The notes under the pieces are model-generated. The model was not told where the DNA came from. It saw nothing but the letters and a program-made list of their open reading frames with translations, and ran no database searches. The position numbers and the translations under genes are program-made. A DNA stretch of 64,000 bases from assembly GCF_017916455.1 (NCBI RefSeq), contig NZ_JAFMSY010000001.1, positions 1,657,977 to 1,721,976 of the forward strand. The letters run 5' to 3'. Of this stretch, positions 25,172 through 32,566 are shown piece after piece. Position 1 is the first letter of the stretch; each line of letters starts with the position of its first letter. This DNA is from Nocardioides xinjiangensis. Its GTDB lineage: Bacteria; Actinomycetota; Actinomycetes; Propionibacteriales; Nocardioidaceae.

Positions 25172-26158
25172 TCAGTCGAGCAGCTCCTCGGGACCGGCCG
25201 CCATCGTCGGCATGTCGGCCGGCGCCCGGTCCGCGGGTCGGACCGCCTCGAGCGGCGTCGGCGGCGTCATAGGGGTGATCGGCAGGACGACGTACCCGCT
25301 CGGGACCCCGGCGGCCAGGTCGACGTCGAGGTCGACCAGCTCGGCCGGCGCCACGCCCAGCATCACCGCGACCGTGAGGGCGTTGTCGGGCCGGTCGGCG
25401 GGGTCCTTCTGCAGCAGCGCCGCCACGACCTCTCGCAGGTCCTCGGGCACGTCGTCGCCCAGCGGCGGCGGCGGCTCGTTGACGTGGCACATCGCCGTCG
25501 CGATCGGGGTGCCGCGGTCGAAGGGGCGCTGCCCGGTGAGCATCTCGTGCCCGACGACGCCGAGGGCGTAGAGGTCGCTGGCCCCCGTGGCGCGCTCGCC
25601 GACGGCCTGCTCGGGGCTGATGTAGTTGGGGGTGCCGAGCATCTCGCCCACCCGCGTGTGGCCGATGGCGTCGATCGCCCGGGCGATGCCGAAGTCGGTC
25701 AGCTTCACCAGTCCGTCCTCGCGCACCAGGATGTTCGCCGGCTTCACGTCGCGGTGGACCACTCCCGCCTCGTGGGCGGTGCCCAGCGCGAGGGCCGCCT
25801 GGCCGAGGATCGAGCGCACGGTGTCGGGCGGCATGGCCCCGTGCTCGCGGATCAGCGCGGAGAGCGGCAGGCCCGGCACGAGCTCCATCACCAGGTAGGA
25901 GAGGTGGTCGTCCTCGCCGTAGTCGAACACGGTGGTGATGTTGGCGTGCAGCAGCGCGGCCGAGTGGAGCGCCTCGTCGCGGAAGCGCTGGGCGAAGATC
26001 TCCTCGTTGTCCGGGTCGGGGCGCATCACCTTCACCGCGACGTCGCGCTGGAGCACGTCGTCGAGGGCACGCCACACGTCGGCCATGCCGCCGGACGCGA
26101 TGCGCTCCTGCAGCACGTAGCGGTCCCCGAGACGGAGTCCTTCCACGAGCCTGTGCAT
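25172..26158 (-). CDS. Soluble serine/threonine protein kinase
   Basis: A 328-residue Hanks-type kinase. Seen: the Gly-rich loop IASGGMADVW, the ATP-binding Lys in VAVKVM, the catalytic loop VVHRDVKPANIL, the metal-binding DFGIA and the activation/P+1 segment GTPNYISPEQ. Unlike PknB it has no transmembrane helix or PASTA repeats; after the kinase domain (to about residue 265) there is only a short Pro-rich tail ending EELLD. It is therefore a cytoplasmic kinase. The ATG at 26158 is preferred; a GTG at 26203 would add 15 residues. No phosphatase gene is near. Confidence 0.9.
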   Translation of the reverse strand: MHRLVEGLRLGDRYVLQERIASGGMADVWRALDDVLQRDVAVKVMRPDPDNEEIFAQRFRDEALHSAALLHANITTVFDYGEDDHLSYLVMELVPGLPLSALIREHGAMPPDTVRSILGQAALALGTAHEAGVVHRDVKPANILVREDGLVKLTDFGIARAIDAIGHTRVGEMLGTPNYISPEQAVGERATGASDLYALGVVGHEMLTGQRPFDRGTPIATAMCHVNEPPPPLGDDVPEDLREVVAALLQKDPADRPDNALTVAVMLGVAPAELVDLDVDLAAGVPSGYVVLPITPMTPPTPLEAVRPADRAPADMPTMAAGPEELLD

Positions 26159-26267
26159 CGGGCTGTGCCCCACTTCCCTCGGAATCGGTGCAGATGACCG
26201 CACCAGCCGGTGATGCTACGCCGCCTCCTCGCCATCCCGCTCGTCGTACCCCCCTGCGGGTGACCGC

Positions 26268-26298
26268 TTGACAACGTACAACCACTCGGTTGTATGTT
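26268..26298 (+). promoter_or_regulatory. Promoter and operator of the arsR-SRPBCC-DHFR operon
   Basis: A consensus -35 TTGACA (26268-26273) is followed by a -10-like TATGTT (26293-26298, 19-bp spacing) or TTGTAT (26290-26295). Between them TACAACC (26277-26283) and GGTTGTA (26288-26294) form a perfect inverted repeat, so the repressor would cover the promoter core. The GTG start at 26305 is seven bases from the -10, suggesting a leaderless message. Confidence 0.7.
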
Positions 26299-26304
26299 TG
26301 TCCT

Positions 26305-26646
26305 GTGAACGAGACGGACGAGGACCGGGCCGATGCCTGGTTCCACGCGCTCGCCGACCGGACCCGGCGCGACATCCTGCGTCGCGTGCTGGCCGGGGAG
26401 CACTCCGTCTCCACCTTGGCGCGGAGCTACGACATGAGCTTCGCCGCCGTCCAGAAGCACGTCGCCGTGCTGGAGCGGGCGGGCCTGCTGACCAAGCGTC
26501 GCCAGGGACGCGAGGCCCTGGCGAGCGGCGACGTGGAGGCGGTGCGGTCGGTGGGCGCCATGCTCACCGAGCTCGAGGCGCTCTGGCGCGGCCGCATCGC
26601 GCGGATGGACGAGCTCTTCGCCACGGACCCCGACCCCCAGCAGTAG
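26305..26646 (+). CDS. ArsR-family winged-helix repressor
   Basis: A 113-residue ArsR/SmtB-fold regulator: WFHALADRTRRDILRRVLAGEHSVSTLARSYDMSFAAVQKHVAVLERAGLLTKRRQG is the standard winged helix. It has no metal-binding Cys cluster, so it belongs to the non-metal group that accompanies SRPBCC proteins. A perfect palindrome within its promoter points to autoregulation. It begins a three-gene run with the SRPBCC protein (26 bp later) and the DHFR-like protein. The GTG at 26305 is preferred to TTG 26290 because of the -10 spacing. Confidence 0.88.
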   Translation: MNETDEDRADAWFHALADRTRRDILRRVLAGEHSVSTLARSYDMSFAAVQKHVAVLERAGLLTKRRQGREALASGDVEAVRSVGAMLTELEALWRGRIARMDELFATDPDPQQ

Positions 26647-26672
26647 CACCCACTCACCGGAGGATCACCGCC

Positions 26673-27161
26673 ATGCCCGTCACCGACGTCCAGCACGACC
26701 TCGACGCCCTCACCCTGACCATCACCGCCGACTTCGCCGCGCCGGTCGAGCGGGTCTGGCAGGTGTACGCCGACCCGCGCCAGCTCGAGCGCGTCTGGGG
26801 CCCGCCCGGGTGGCCGGCCACCTTCGTCGACCACGACCTGTCGGAGGGCGGCCGGATGACCTACTACATGACCGGTCCCGAGGGGGAGAAGTACTACTCC
26901 TACTGGAACGTCGTCGAGGTCCACGAGCCGCACCGCTTCGACTTCAAGGACGGCTTCGCCCTCGACGAGACCTTCGCGCCCAACACCGAGATGCCCGAGT
27001 CGTTCAACACCTACAACTTCTCCGGCACCGCCGACGGCACCCGCGCGACGTTCATCGCGACCTACGGCTCGGCCGAGGCGCTGCAGCAGGTGCTCGACAT
27101 GGGTGCCGTCGAGGGCTCGACGCAGGCCATCAACCAGATCGACGACCTCCTCGCCTCCTGA
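26673..27161 (+). CDS. SRPBCC (AHSA1/START-like) protein
   Basis: A 162-residue helix-grip protein of the AHSA1-like group. LTITADFAAPVERVWQVYADPRQLERVWGPPGWPATF is the typical opening of the family, followed by GGRMTYYMTGPEGEKYY and a C-terminal helix (ALQQVLDMGAVEGSTQAINQIDDLL). Such proteins bind hydrophobic ligands in a deep cavity. CGGAGGATCACCGCC gives a good ribosome site. The constant pairing of ArsR, SRPBCC and DHFR-like genes in actinobacteria suggests a detoxification or ligand-sensing role, which is inference. Confidence 0.9.
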   Translation: MPVTDVQHDLDALTLTITADFAAPVERVWQVYADPRQLERVWGPPGWPATFVDHDLSEGGRMTYYMTGPEGEKYYSYWNVVEVHEPHRFDFKDGFALDETFAPNTEMPESFNTYNFSGTADGTRATFIATYGSAEALQQVLDMGAVEGSTQAINQIDDLLAS

Positions 27162-27210
27162 CCACGCTCGTCCCCCACCTCTCCAGACCCCGACCCGGAA
27201 GGCTGCACCC

Positions 27211-27774
27211 ATGCGACCCATCGTCGTGACCGAGTTCATCACCCTCGACGGCATCGTCGACTCCCCCGGCGGCGGGGACCACCCCCACGCCGGCTGGACG
27301 TTCAAGGACGTCCCCTTCGAGGAGGCGGCGTACGAGATCAAGGGCCGCGAGACCGACCAGGCCAGCGCGCTGCTGCTGGGCCGCCGCTCCTACGACGAGT
27401 TCGCGCCCGTGTGGCCCTCGATGGAGGAGTTCACGACCTACAACGCCATGCCGAAGTACGTCGTCTCCACGACGCTCGCCGGCGACACCGCTCCCTGGGG
27501 CGACGGCGAGGTCGCGGTGCTGCGCTCGATCGACGACGTCGCCGCCCTGCGGGAGACCGACGGCGGCGAGATCCACGTCCACGGCAGCGCCACGCTCGCG
27601 CAGGGCCTCGCCCGCGCCGGGCTCGTCGACCGCTACCACCTCCTGGTCTTCCCGCTCCTGCTCGGCGGCGGCAAGAAGCTCTTCGGGGAGGGCGACAAGA
27701 CGTCGCTGCGGCTCACCGAGCACGTGGCGTACGCCAACGGCATCACCCTCCAGGTCTACGAGGTCGCCCGATGA
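27211..27774 (+). CDS. Dihydrofolate-reductase-like (RibD C-terminal) protein
   Basis: A 187-residue member of the DHFR/RibD-C fold: VVTEFITLDGIVDSPGG is the strand-loop at the start, ALLLGRRSYDEFAPVWPS the substrate/cofactor segment, YVVSTTL the next strand and EIHVHGSATLAQGLARAGLVDRYHLLVFPLLLGGGKKLF the NADPH-binding and C-terminal part. These proteins are NADPH-dependent reductases of unknown substrate, distinct from true DHFR. It closes the ArsR operon. An intergenic 78-bp palindrome follows 57 bp after its stop. Confidence 0.88.
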   Translation: MRPIVVTEFITLDGIVDSPGGGDHPHAGWTFKDVPFEEAAYEIKGRETDQASALLLGRRSYDEFAPVWPSMEEFTTYNAMPKYVVSTTLAGDTAPWGDGEVAVLRSIDDVAALRETDGGEIHVHGSATLAQGLARAGLVDRYHLLVFPLLLGGGKKLFGEGDKTSLRLTEHVAYANGITLQVYEVAR

Positions 27775-27831
27775 GGTCCCGCTGAGGATCCGCTGAGGTC
27801 CCACGCCGACGAGGTCCCGCGCCGACGAAGC

Positions 27832-27909
27832 CCCGGGTAACGCCACGAAACGTGCACTACCGCCTCCACCGGTGGGGGCGGGAGTGCACGTTTCGTGGCG
27901 TTACCCGGG
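27832..27909. repeat. 78-bp intergenic palindrome
   Basis: The arms 27832-27858 and 27883-27909 are exact 27-bp reverse complements; the outer part reads CCCGGGTAACGCCACGAAAC. The 24-base centre continues to pair around CCGG except for two mismatched pairs, so nearly the whole element forms one hairpin. There is no T-run. It lies between the DHFR-like gene and the antiporter gene, both on the plus strand. Confidence 0.9.
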
Positions 27910-28016
27910 CGGCGGGTGGGACGGCGGGGCGCGGCGGGTGGGACGGCGGGACGCGGGCGCGTCCGGGACCGGCGGGACCGGCGGAGCGGCGAGCTGCGTT
28001 CTGCCAGACTCGGCGG

Positions 28017-29855
28017 GTGGAGCTCGCCCTACTGCTGGTCTCGATGGCGGCCGTCGTCCTGGCGGCCACCGCGGTCAGCGACCGCCTGCACGTCCCGGCG
28101 CCGCTCCTCCTGGTCGCGGTCGGCGCCGCGGTGGCGTACGTCCCGGGCGTGCCGACCATCCACCTCGAGGCCGAGGTCGTCCTGCTCGGCCTGCTGCCGC
28201 CCCTGCTGTACGCCGCTGCGATCCAGACCTCGCTCGTCGACTTCAACGCCAACCGCGGGACCATCCTGCGCCTGTCCGTCCTCCTCGTGGTCGTCACCGC
28301 GCTCGCGGTCGCGGTGGTCGTCCACTGGCTGGTGCCGAGCCTGGGCTGGGCCGCGGCCATCGCGATCGGCGCGGTCGTCGCGCCGCCGGACGCCGTCGCC
28401 GCCACCGCGGTGGCGCGACGGATCGGGCTGCCCCGCCGGGTCGTGACCATCCTCGAGGGCGAGTCGCTGCTCAACGACGCCACCGCGCTCGTCGCCCTGC
28501 GCACCGCGATCGCCGCGCTGTCGGGCGGTGTGGCGCTCGCCGAGGTGGGCATCGACTTCCTCCGCGCGGCTGGCGGCGGGCTCGTCATCGGCGTCGCCTG
28601 CTTCCTGCTCGTCGCGTGGCTCCGCAAGCGCGTCACCGACCCCCTGATGGACACCGCCATCTCCTTCCTGACGCCGTTCGCGGCGTTCGTCGCCGCGGAG
28701 GAGGTCCACGCCTCGGGGGTGATCTCGGTCGTCGTGGCGGGCCTGCTGCTCGGGCACAAGGCGCCGATCATCCAGACGGCCCAGTCACGCATCACCGAGC
28801 GGATCACCTGGCGCACCGTCGCGTTCGTCCTCGAGAACGCCGTCTTCCTCCTCATCGGCCTGCAGCTCGACTGGATCCTCGAGGACGTCAGCGAGTCGAC
28901 CCTCCCCGCCGGACGGATCATCCTGCTGTGCCTGGCCACCCTCGCCACGGTCGTCGTCGTCCGGGTCGTCTACATGCAGCTCACCTGGTACCTCCGGCGC
29001 TCCAACCCGATCCCGGCCAGCTGGACCTTCCTCCTCGGCTGGGCCGGGATGCGCGGCGTCGTCACCCTGGCCGCCGCCTTCGTCATCCCCGAGGACGCCC
29101 CGCACCGCGAGGTGCTGCTGCTCGTGGCGTTCAGCGTCGTGGCGGGGACGCTGTTCCTCCAGGGGCTCACGCTGCCGCTCCTCACCCGCATGCTCCACGT
29201 CCCGCCCCCCGACCCGGCGGAGGACGCGCTGTCGCGCGCCGCCCTGCTCCAGCAGGCCGCGGACGCGGGCATGAAGAAGCTCGAGGAGCTGGAGTACGAC
29301 GACCACCACGGCGTCGTCGACCAGATCCGGGCCCGCGTCGACCAGCGCACGTTCGCCGCCTGGGAGCAGCTCGCGACCGCGGACGGCGAGGAGACCCCGT
29401 CCGAGCTCTACGCGCGCATCCGCGGCGAGATGATCGACGCCGAGCGGGCCAAGGTGCTGCTGGTGCGCAGCCGGGGCAAGGTGCCCTCCGACGTCGTCAG
29501 CCAGGTCCTCGGGATGCTCGACATCGAGGAGTCGATGCTCGACGCCGGGGCCCAGGCGCGCGAGGGCGTCCGGTCCGGGTCGCTCGCCTTCACGGCCGGG
29601 CGCTCCTGCGACGACCTCGCCGCGTTCCCCGCGACCGACACGGTGGCCGACCCCGCGTGCGCGACCTGCCTGGCCGACGGCACGAGGTGGGTCTCCCTGC
29701 GCCAGTGCCTGGAGTGCGGCCACGTCGGCTGCTGCGACTCCTCGGTCGGCAAGCACGCCACGGCGCACTTCCACGAGACGCTGCACCCCGTCATGCAGTC
29801 GGCGCAGCCCGACGAGTCGTGGCGCTGGTGCTACGTGCACAACCTCACCGGCTGA
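28017..29855 (+). CDS. Na+/H+ antiporter (NhaP/CPA1) with C-terminal UBP zinc finger
   Basis: A 612-residue antiporter. Residues 1-400 hold about 12 membrane helices of the CPA1 family, including GAVVAPPDAVAATAVARRIG (ion-binding Asp) and GESLLNDATALVALR. Residues 400-530 are a soluble helical tail. Residues about 540-610 form a UBP-type zinc finger: CATC, CLECGHVGCCDSS, then KHATAHFHETLHPV and WRWCYVH, the ligand pattern of ubiquitin-hydrolase ZnF domains. It should exchange Na+ for H+ at the cell membrane. GTG 28017 has CAGACT six bases upstream. The next gene, an FAD oxidoreductase, starts 20 bp later and may be a functional partner. Confidence 0.9.
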   Translation: MELALLLVSMAAVVLAATAVSDRLHVPAPLLLVAVGAAVAYVPGVPTIHLEAEVVLLGLLPPLLYAAAIQTSLVDFNANRGTILRLSVLLVVVTALAVAVVVHWLVPSLGWAAAIAIGAVVAPPDAVAATAVARRIGLPRRVVTILEGESLLNDATALVALRTAIAALSGGVALAEVGIDFLRAAGGGLVIGVACFLLVAWLRKRVTDPLMDTAISFLTPFAAFVAAEEVHASGVISVVVAGLLLGHKAPIIQTAQSRITERITWRTVAFVLENAVFLLIGLQLDWILEDVSESTLPAGRIILLCLATLATVVVVRVVYMQLTWYLRRSNPIPASWTFLLGWAGMRGVVTLAAAFVIPEDAPHREVLLLVAFSVVAGTLFLQGLTLPLLTRMLHVPPPDPAEDALSRAALLQQAADAGMKKLEELEYDDHHGVVDQIRARVDQRTFAAWEQLATADGEETPSELYARIRGEMIDAERAKVLLVRSRGKVPSDVVSQVLGMLDIEESMLDAGAQAREGVRSGSLAFTAGRSCDDLAAFPATDTVADPACATCLADGTRWVSLRQCLECGHVGCCDSSVGKHATAHFHETLHPVMQSAQPDESWRWCYVHNLTG

Positions 29856-29875
29856 GCCGCACTAGGCTCCTCGGC

Positions 29876-31537
29876 ATGGGCACCCCTGCCATCGTCATCG
29901 CCACCGCGAACCACGCGACCGAGCTGGGCGAGGCCTTCGCCCGCTACGAGCGTGAGTACGACGTCCGCCTCGCCGGCGACGAGATCGCCGCCAAGGCCAC
30001 CGCCAAGGAGCTGATCGGCTCGGGCCACCAGGTCGCGCTCTTCGTCGTCGACAGCGACCAGGACCAGGACGCGCTCTACCACCTGATCGGCGGCACCCGG
30101 CAGGCCGTGCCGACCGCGCGACGGCTGATCGTGACGCACGTGAGCCGGTTCCGCGACGACAACCAGACCTTCCGTCACGCCGTCGCGGCCGGGAAGGTCG
30201 ACGCCCTCCTGCTGATGCCGCAGGGTCCGCGCGACGAGGAGTTCCACCTCGCGGTCGGCGAGCTGCTCAACGAGTGGAACGCCACCGTCGCCGCGCCCGT
30301 CGTCGAGAACGTCCGCATCATCACCCCGGAGAAGGACACGCTCGCCCGCGAGCTGCTCGACTACCTCGCCCGCGTCGGCATGCCCGCCGGCGTGCACCAC
30401 CCCGACAGCGAGGTCGGGCGCGCGGTGATGGAGCAGTGCCCCGAGGAGCACGGCCGCTGGCCGGTCGTCTCCTCCCTCGCCGGCTGGTGCGGCCACTGCC
30501 CCGACGTGCGCGCGCTGGCCAACCAGCTCTACGGCCGGCCCGACGACATCGACGTCGACGAGGTGGTCGACCTCGTCGTCGTCGGGGCGGGCCCCGCGGG
30601 GCTCGCCGCCAGCGTGTACGCCTCGAGCGAGGGCCTCACGACGGTCTGCCTGGAGGCCGAGGCCATCGGCGGGCAGGCCGGCACCAGCTCGATGATCCGC
30701 AACTACCTCGGCTTCCCGCGCGGCATCTCCGGGATGCGGCTGGCCCAGCGCGCCCGCGGGCAGGCGCTGCGCTTCGGCACCCGCTTCTTCACCGGCTGGC
30801 CGGCCACCGGCATCTCACCGTGCGAGGACGGCGGCCACCACGTCGTGCACACCGACGGCGGCGACGTGCACACCCGGTCCGTGCTCGTCTCGACCGGCGT
30901 CGACTACCGCCGCCTCGGCGTGGAGTCGCTCGAGGAGCTCGTCGGCCGCGGCGTCTACTACGGCGCCGCGATGGCCGCGGCGCGCGAGCTCGCCGGCGAC
31001 CACGTCGTCATCGTCGGCGGCGGCAACTCCGCCGGGCAGGCGGCGATCCACGCCGCCCGCTTCGCGCAGTCCGTGACGATCGTGGTGCGCCGCCCGGACC
31101 TCACGGCCACCATGTCGTCGTACCTCATCGACGAGATCGAGTGGAACCCGCGCATCGAGGTCCGCGGCTGCACCCGCGTCGTCGACGGCGGCCCGGACGA
31201 CGTCGGGCACCTGGCGTGGTTGACGGTGGAGGACGTCGGGTCGGGCGAGCAGGAGCGCGTCGAGGCCCGCGGCCTGTTCCTCCTGCTCGGCGCCGCCCCC
31301 GAGTGCGGCTGGCTGCCCGACGCGGTGCTGCGCGACGAGCGCGGCTTCGTGCTCACCGGTCGCGACATCCCGCCCGAGCGGTGGGCCGGGGACGTGCCGC
31401 CGGAGGACCTCGCCACGACGGTCCCGGGCATCTTCGCCGGCGGCGACATCCGCTCCGGCTCGATGAAGCGGGTCGCCTCGGCGACCGGCGAGGGCGCCTC
31501 CGTGGTGTCGTCGGTGCACGCCTTCCTGGGCCGCTGA
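29876..31537 (+). CDS. Fused receiver-like / thioredoxin-reductase-like FAD oxidoreductase
   Basis: A 553-residue protein in three parts: a receiver-like N-terminal domain (1-140), a glutaredoxin-like fold (about 143-200, VRIITPEKDTLARELLDYLARVG) and a thioredoxin-reductase-like flavoprotein (about 225-553) with FAD motif VVGAGPAGLAA, GGQAGTSSMIRNYLGFP, NADPH motif VIVGGGNSAG and the late FAGGDIR. The redox CxxC expected before the NADPH motif is absent; that stretch reads GAAM (363-366). Instead WCGHC (204-208) occurs in the linker. A TAGGCT box seven bases before the ATG indicates a leaderless start. Electron route and substrate are unknown. Confidence 0.88.
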   Translation: MGTPAIVIATANHATELGEAFARYEREYDVRLAGDEIAAKATAKELIGSGHQVALFVVDSDQDQDALYHLIGGTRQAVPTARRLIVTHVSRFRDDNQTFRHAVAAGKVDALLLMPQGPRDEEFHLAVGELLNEWNATVAAPVVENVRIITPEKDTLARELLDYLARVGMPAGVHHPDSEVGRAVMEQCPEEHGRWPVVSSLAGWCGHCPDVRALANQLYGRPDDIDVDEVVDLVVVGAGPAGLAASVYASSEGLTTVCLEAEAIGGQAGTSSMIRNYLGFPRGISGMRLAQRARGQALRFGTRFFTGWPATGISPCEDGGHHVVHTDGGDVHTRSVLVSTGVDYRRLGVESLEELVGRGVYYGAAMAAARELAGDHVVIVGGGNSAGQAAIHAARFAQSVTIVVRRPDLTATMSSYLIDEIEWNPRIEVRGCTRVVDGGPDDVGHLAWLTVEDVGSGEQERVEARGLFLLLGAAPECGWLPDAVLRDERGFVLTGRDIPPERWAGDVPPEDLATTVPGIFAGGDIRSGSMKRVASATGEGASVVSSVHAFLGR

Positions 31538-31640
31538 CCCGGAGCGCGCGCCTACCCCAAGGTGGGTGGTACGACGCTGCGCCGGGGACGCACAGTGGGG
31601 CGAGGCGGCAACCCGGCCGTGAGGATCGAGGGAGGTCCCC

Positions 31641-31856
31641 GTGGGACGACTGATCGGCATCCTTCTCGTGATCTGGCTCCTCATCGGGGCGTTCGCCGCC
31701 TACCAGCGCGGCTACTTCGACGACACGCGGACGAACTGCTCCGAGGCCAGCGACATCGCGCTCAACGTCGTCGCCGGACCGCTCAACTACGCCGGCCTGA
31801 ACCCGAAGGTGTCGTGCGCCGACGTGGACGTCGACACCCCCGAGCCCAGCCAGTAG
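31641..31856 (+). CDS. Small membrane-anchored hypothetical protein
   Basis: A 71-residue protein with an N-terminal membrane helix (LIGILLVIWLLIGAFAAYQ) and a short external part containing two Cys (TNCSEAS and VSCADVD) that may form a disulfide, ending in an acidic tail. GGAGGTCCCC precedes the GTG start, one of the clearer Shine-Dalgarno sites here. Similar short proteins occur in actinobacteria but no role is known. The 100-bp gap before it shows nothing else clear. Confidence 0.75.
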   Translation: MGRLIGILLVIWLLIGAFAAYQRGYFDDTRTNCSEASDIALNVVAGPLNYAGLNPKVSCADVDVDTPEPSQ

Positions 31857-31920
31857 TCACCACCGCACCCGGCGCCGCGTCAGCAGGGGCCACCACGCGG
31901 GCGCCGGCTAGGCTCGAGCG

Positions 31921-32238
31921 GTGCCCGACCTGACCAGCGTCCCCACCGCTCCCCTGCTCGCCGGCGGCCTCGTCGGCGGGTTCACCCTCGCCCAGCGGAC
32001 CGGCGTACGCCCCCTCGGCGGCGCCGCGATGCTCGCCGCGAACGCCGCCGCCGCCCGGCAGTGGTACGCCGTGGGCGGCGCGCCCCTGGCGGCCGGCCTC
32101 AGCGCGGCGTACTGGTCCGCGATGGGGGTCTCGCACCCGCTCGCCAGGAGGGTCGGCACCTGGCCGTCCGTCCTCGGCGTGGCAGCGGCCGCCTCGGGCG
32201 CGGCGTGGCTGCTCTCGGACCGTCGCCGCGCTCGCTGA
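31921..32238 (+). CDS. Small Ala/Gly-rich membrane protein
   Basis: A 105-residue hydrophobic protein with three or four membrane segments (LLAGGLVGGFTLAQ, GGAAMLAANAAAARQWY, APLAAGLSAAYWSAMGVS, VLGVAAAASGAAWLL) and an Arg-rich C-terminus, suggesting inside-positive orientation. The GTG is six bases after TAGGCT and has no Shine-Dalgarno. No domain of known function. It converges on the frameshifted DUF1059 gene. Confidence 0.7.
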   Translation: MPDLTSVPTAPLLAGGLVGGFTLAQRTGVRPLGGAAMLAANAAAARQWYAVGGAPLAAGLSAAYWSAMGVSHPLARRVGTWPSVLGVAAAASGAAWLLSDRRRAR

Positions 32239-32247
32239 GGACGCAGC

Positions 32248-32483
32248 TCACTCCTCGGGCAGGTCGGCGAAGGCCTGCCTCATGTCGCGGTACCACCCGA
32301 GCGACTTCTTCGGGTGCCGCCACCGCTTCTTCATCTCCCCCCGCGCCGGCTGGTGGGCGACGTCCCCGTCCTTCTCGGCCTGCTTGAGGTGCTGGTCCTG
32401 GGCGTTGATCACGTCGTCGTGCGTCTCGCCGCGGTGCGCGAGGTCGCAAAGCCGCCGAGCTGGCGGCAGGTCATGGTCTTCAT
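32248..32483 (-). pseudogene. DUF1059-family gene with one-base frameshift
   Basis: The first 11 codons (MKTMTCRQLGG) are the classic DUF1059 start; the rest, CDLAHRGETHDDVINAQDQH and onward to RQAFADLPEE, is in a different frame. The switch is at the AAA (TTT on the coding strand) near 32448: one missing base between GGC and TGC explains it, and with that base restored the gene would be 78 codons. It could be a recent mutation or a sequencing error at a short homopolymer. The basic KKRWRHPKKSLGWYRD tail follows. It lies 84 bp downstream of the sigma factor gene on the same strand. Confidence 0.75.
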
Positions 32484-32566
32484 CGCTGGCCTCCGTGGTG
32501 GGTGTGGTCGTGGTCGTTGCTGCTCTGCTGGTCCGACGGTCGGGCGGGGACCGATGTGACGGGGCG

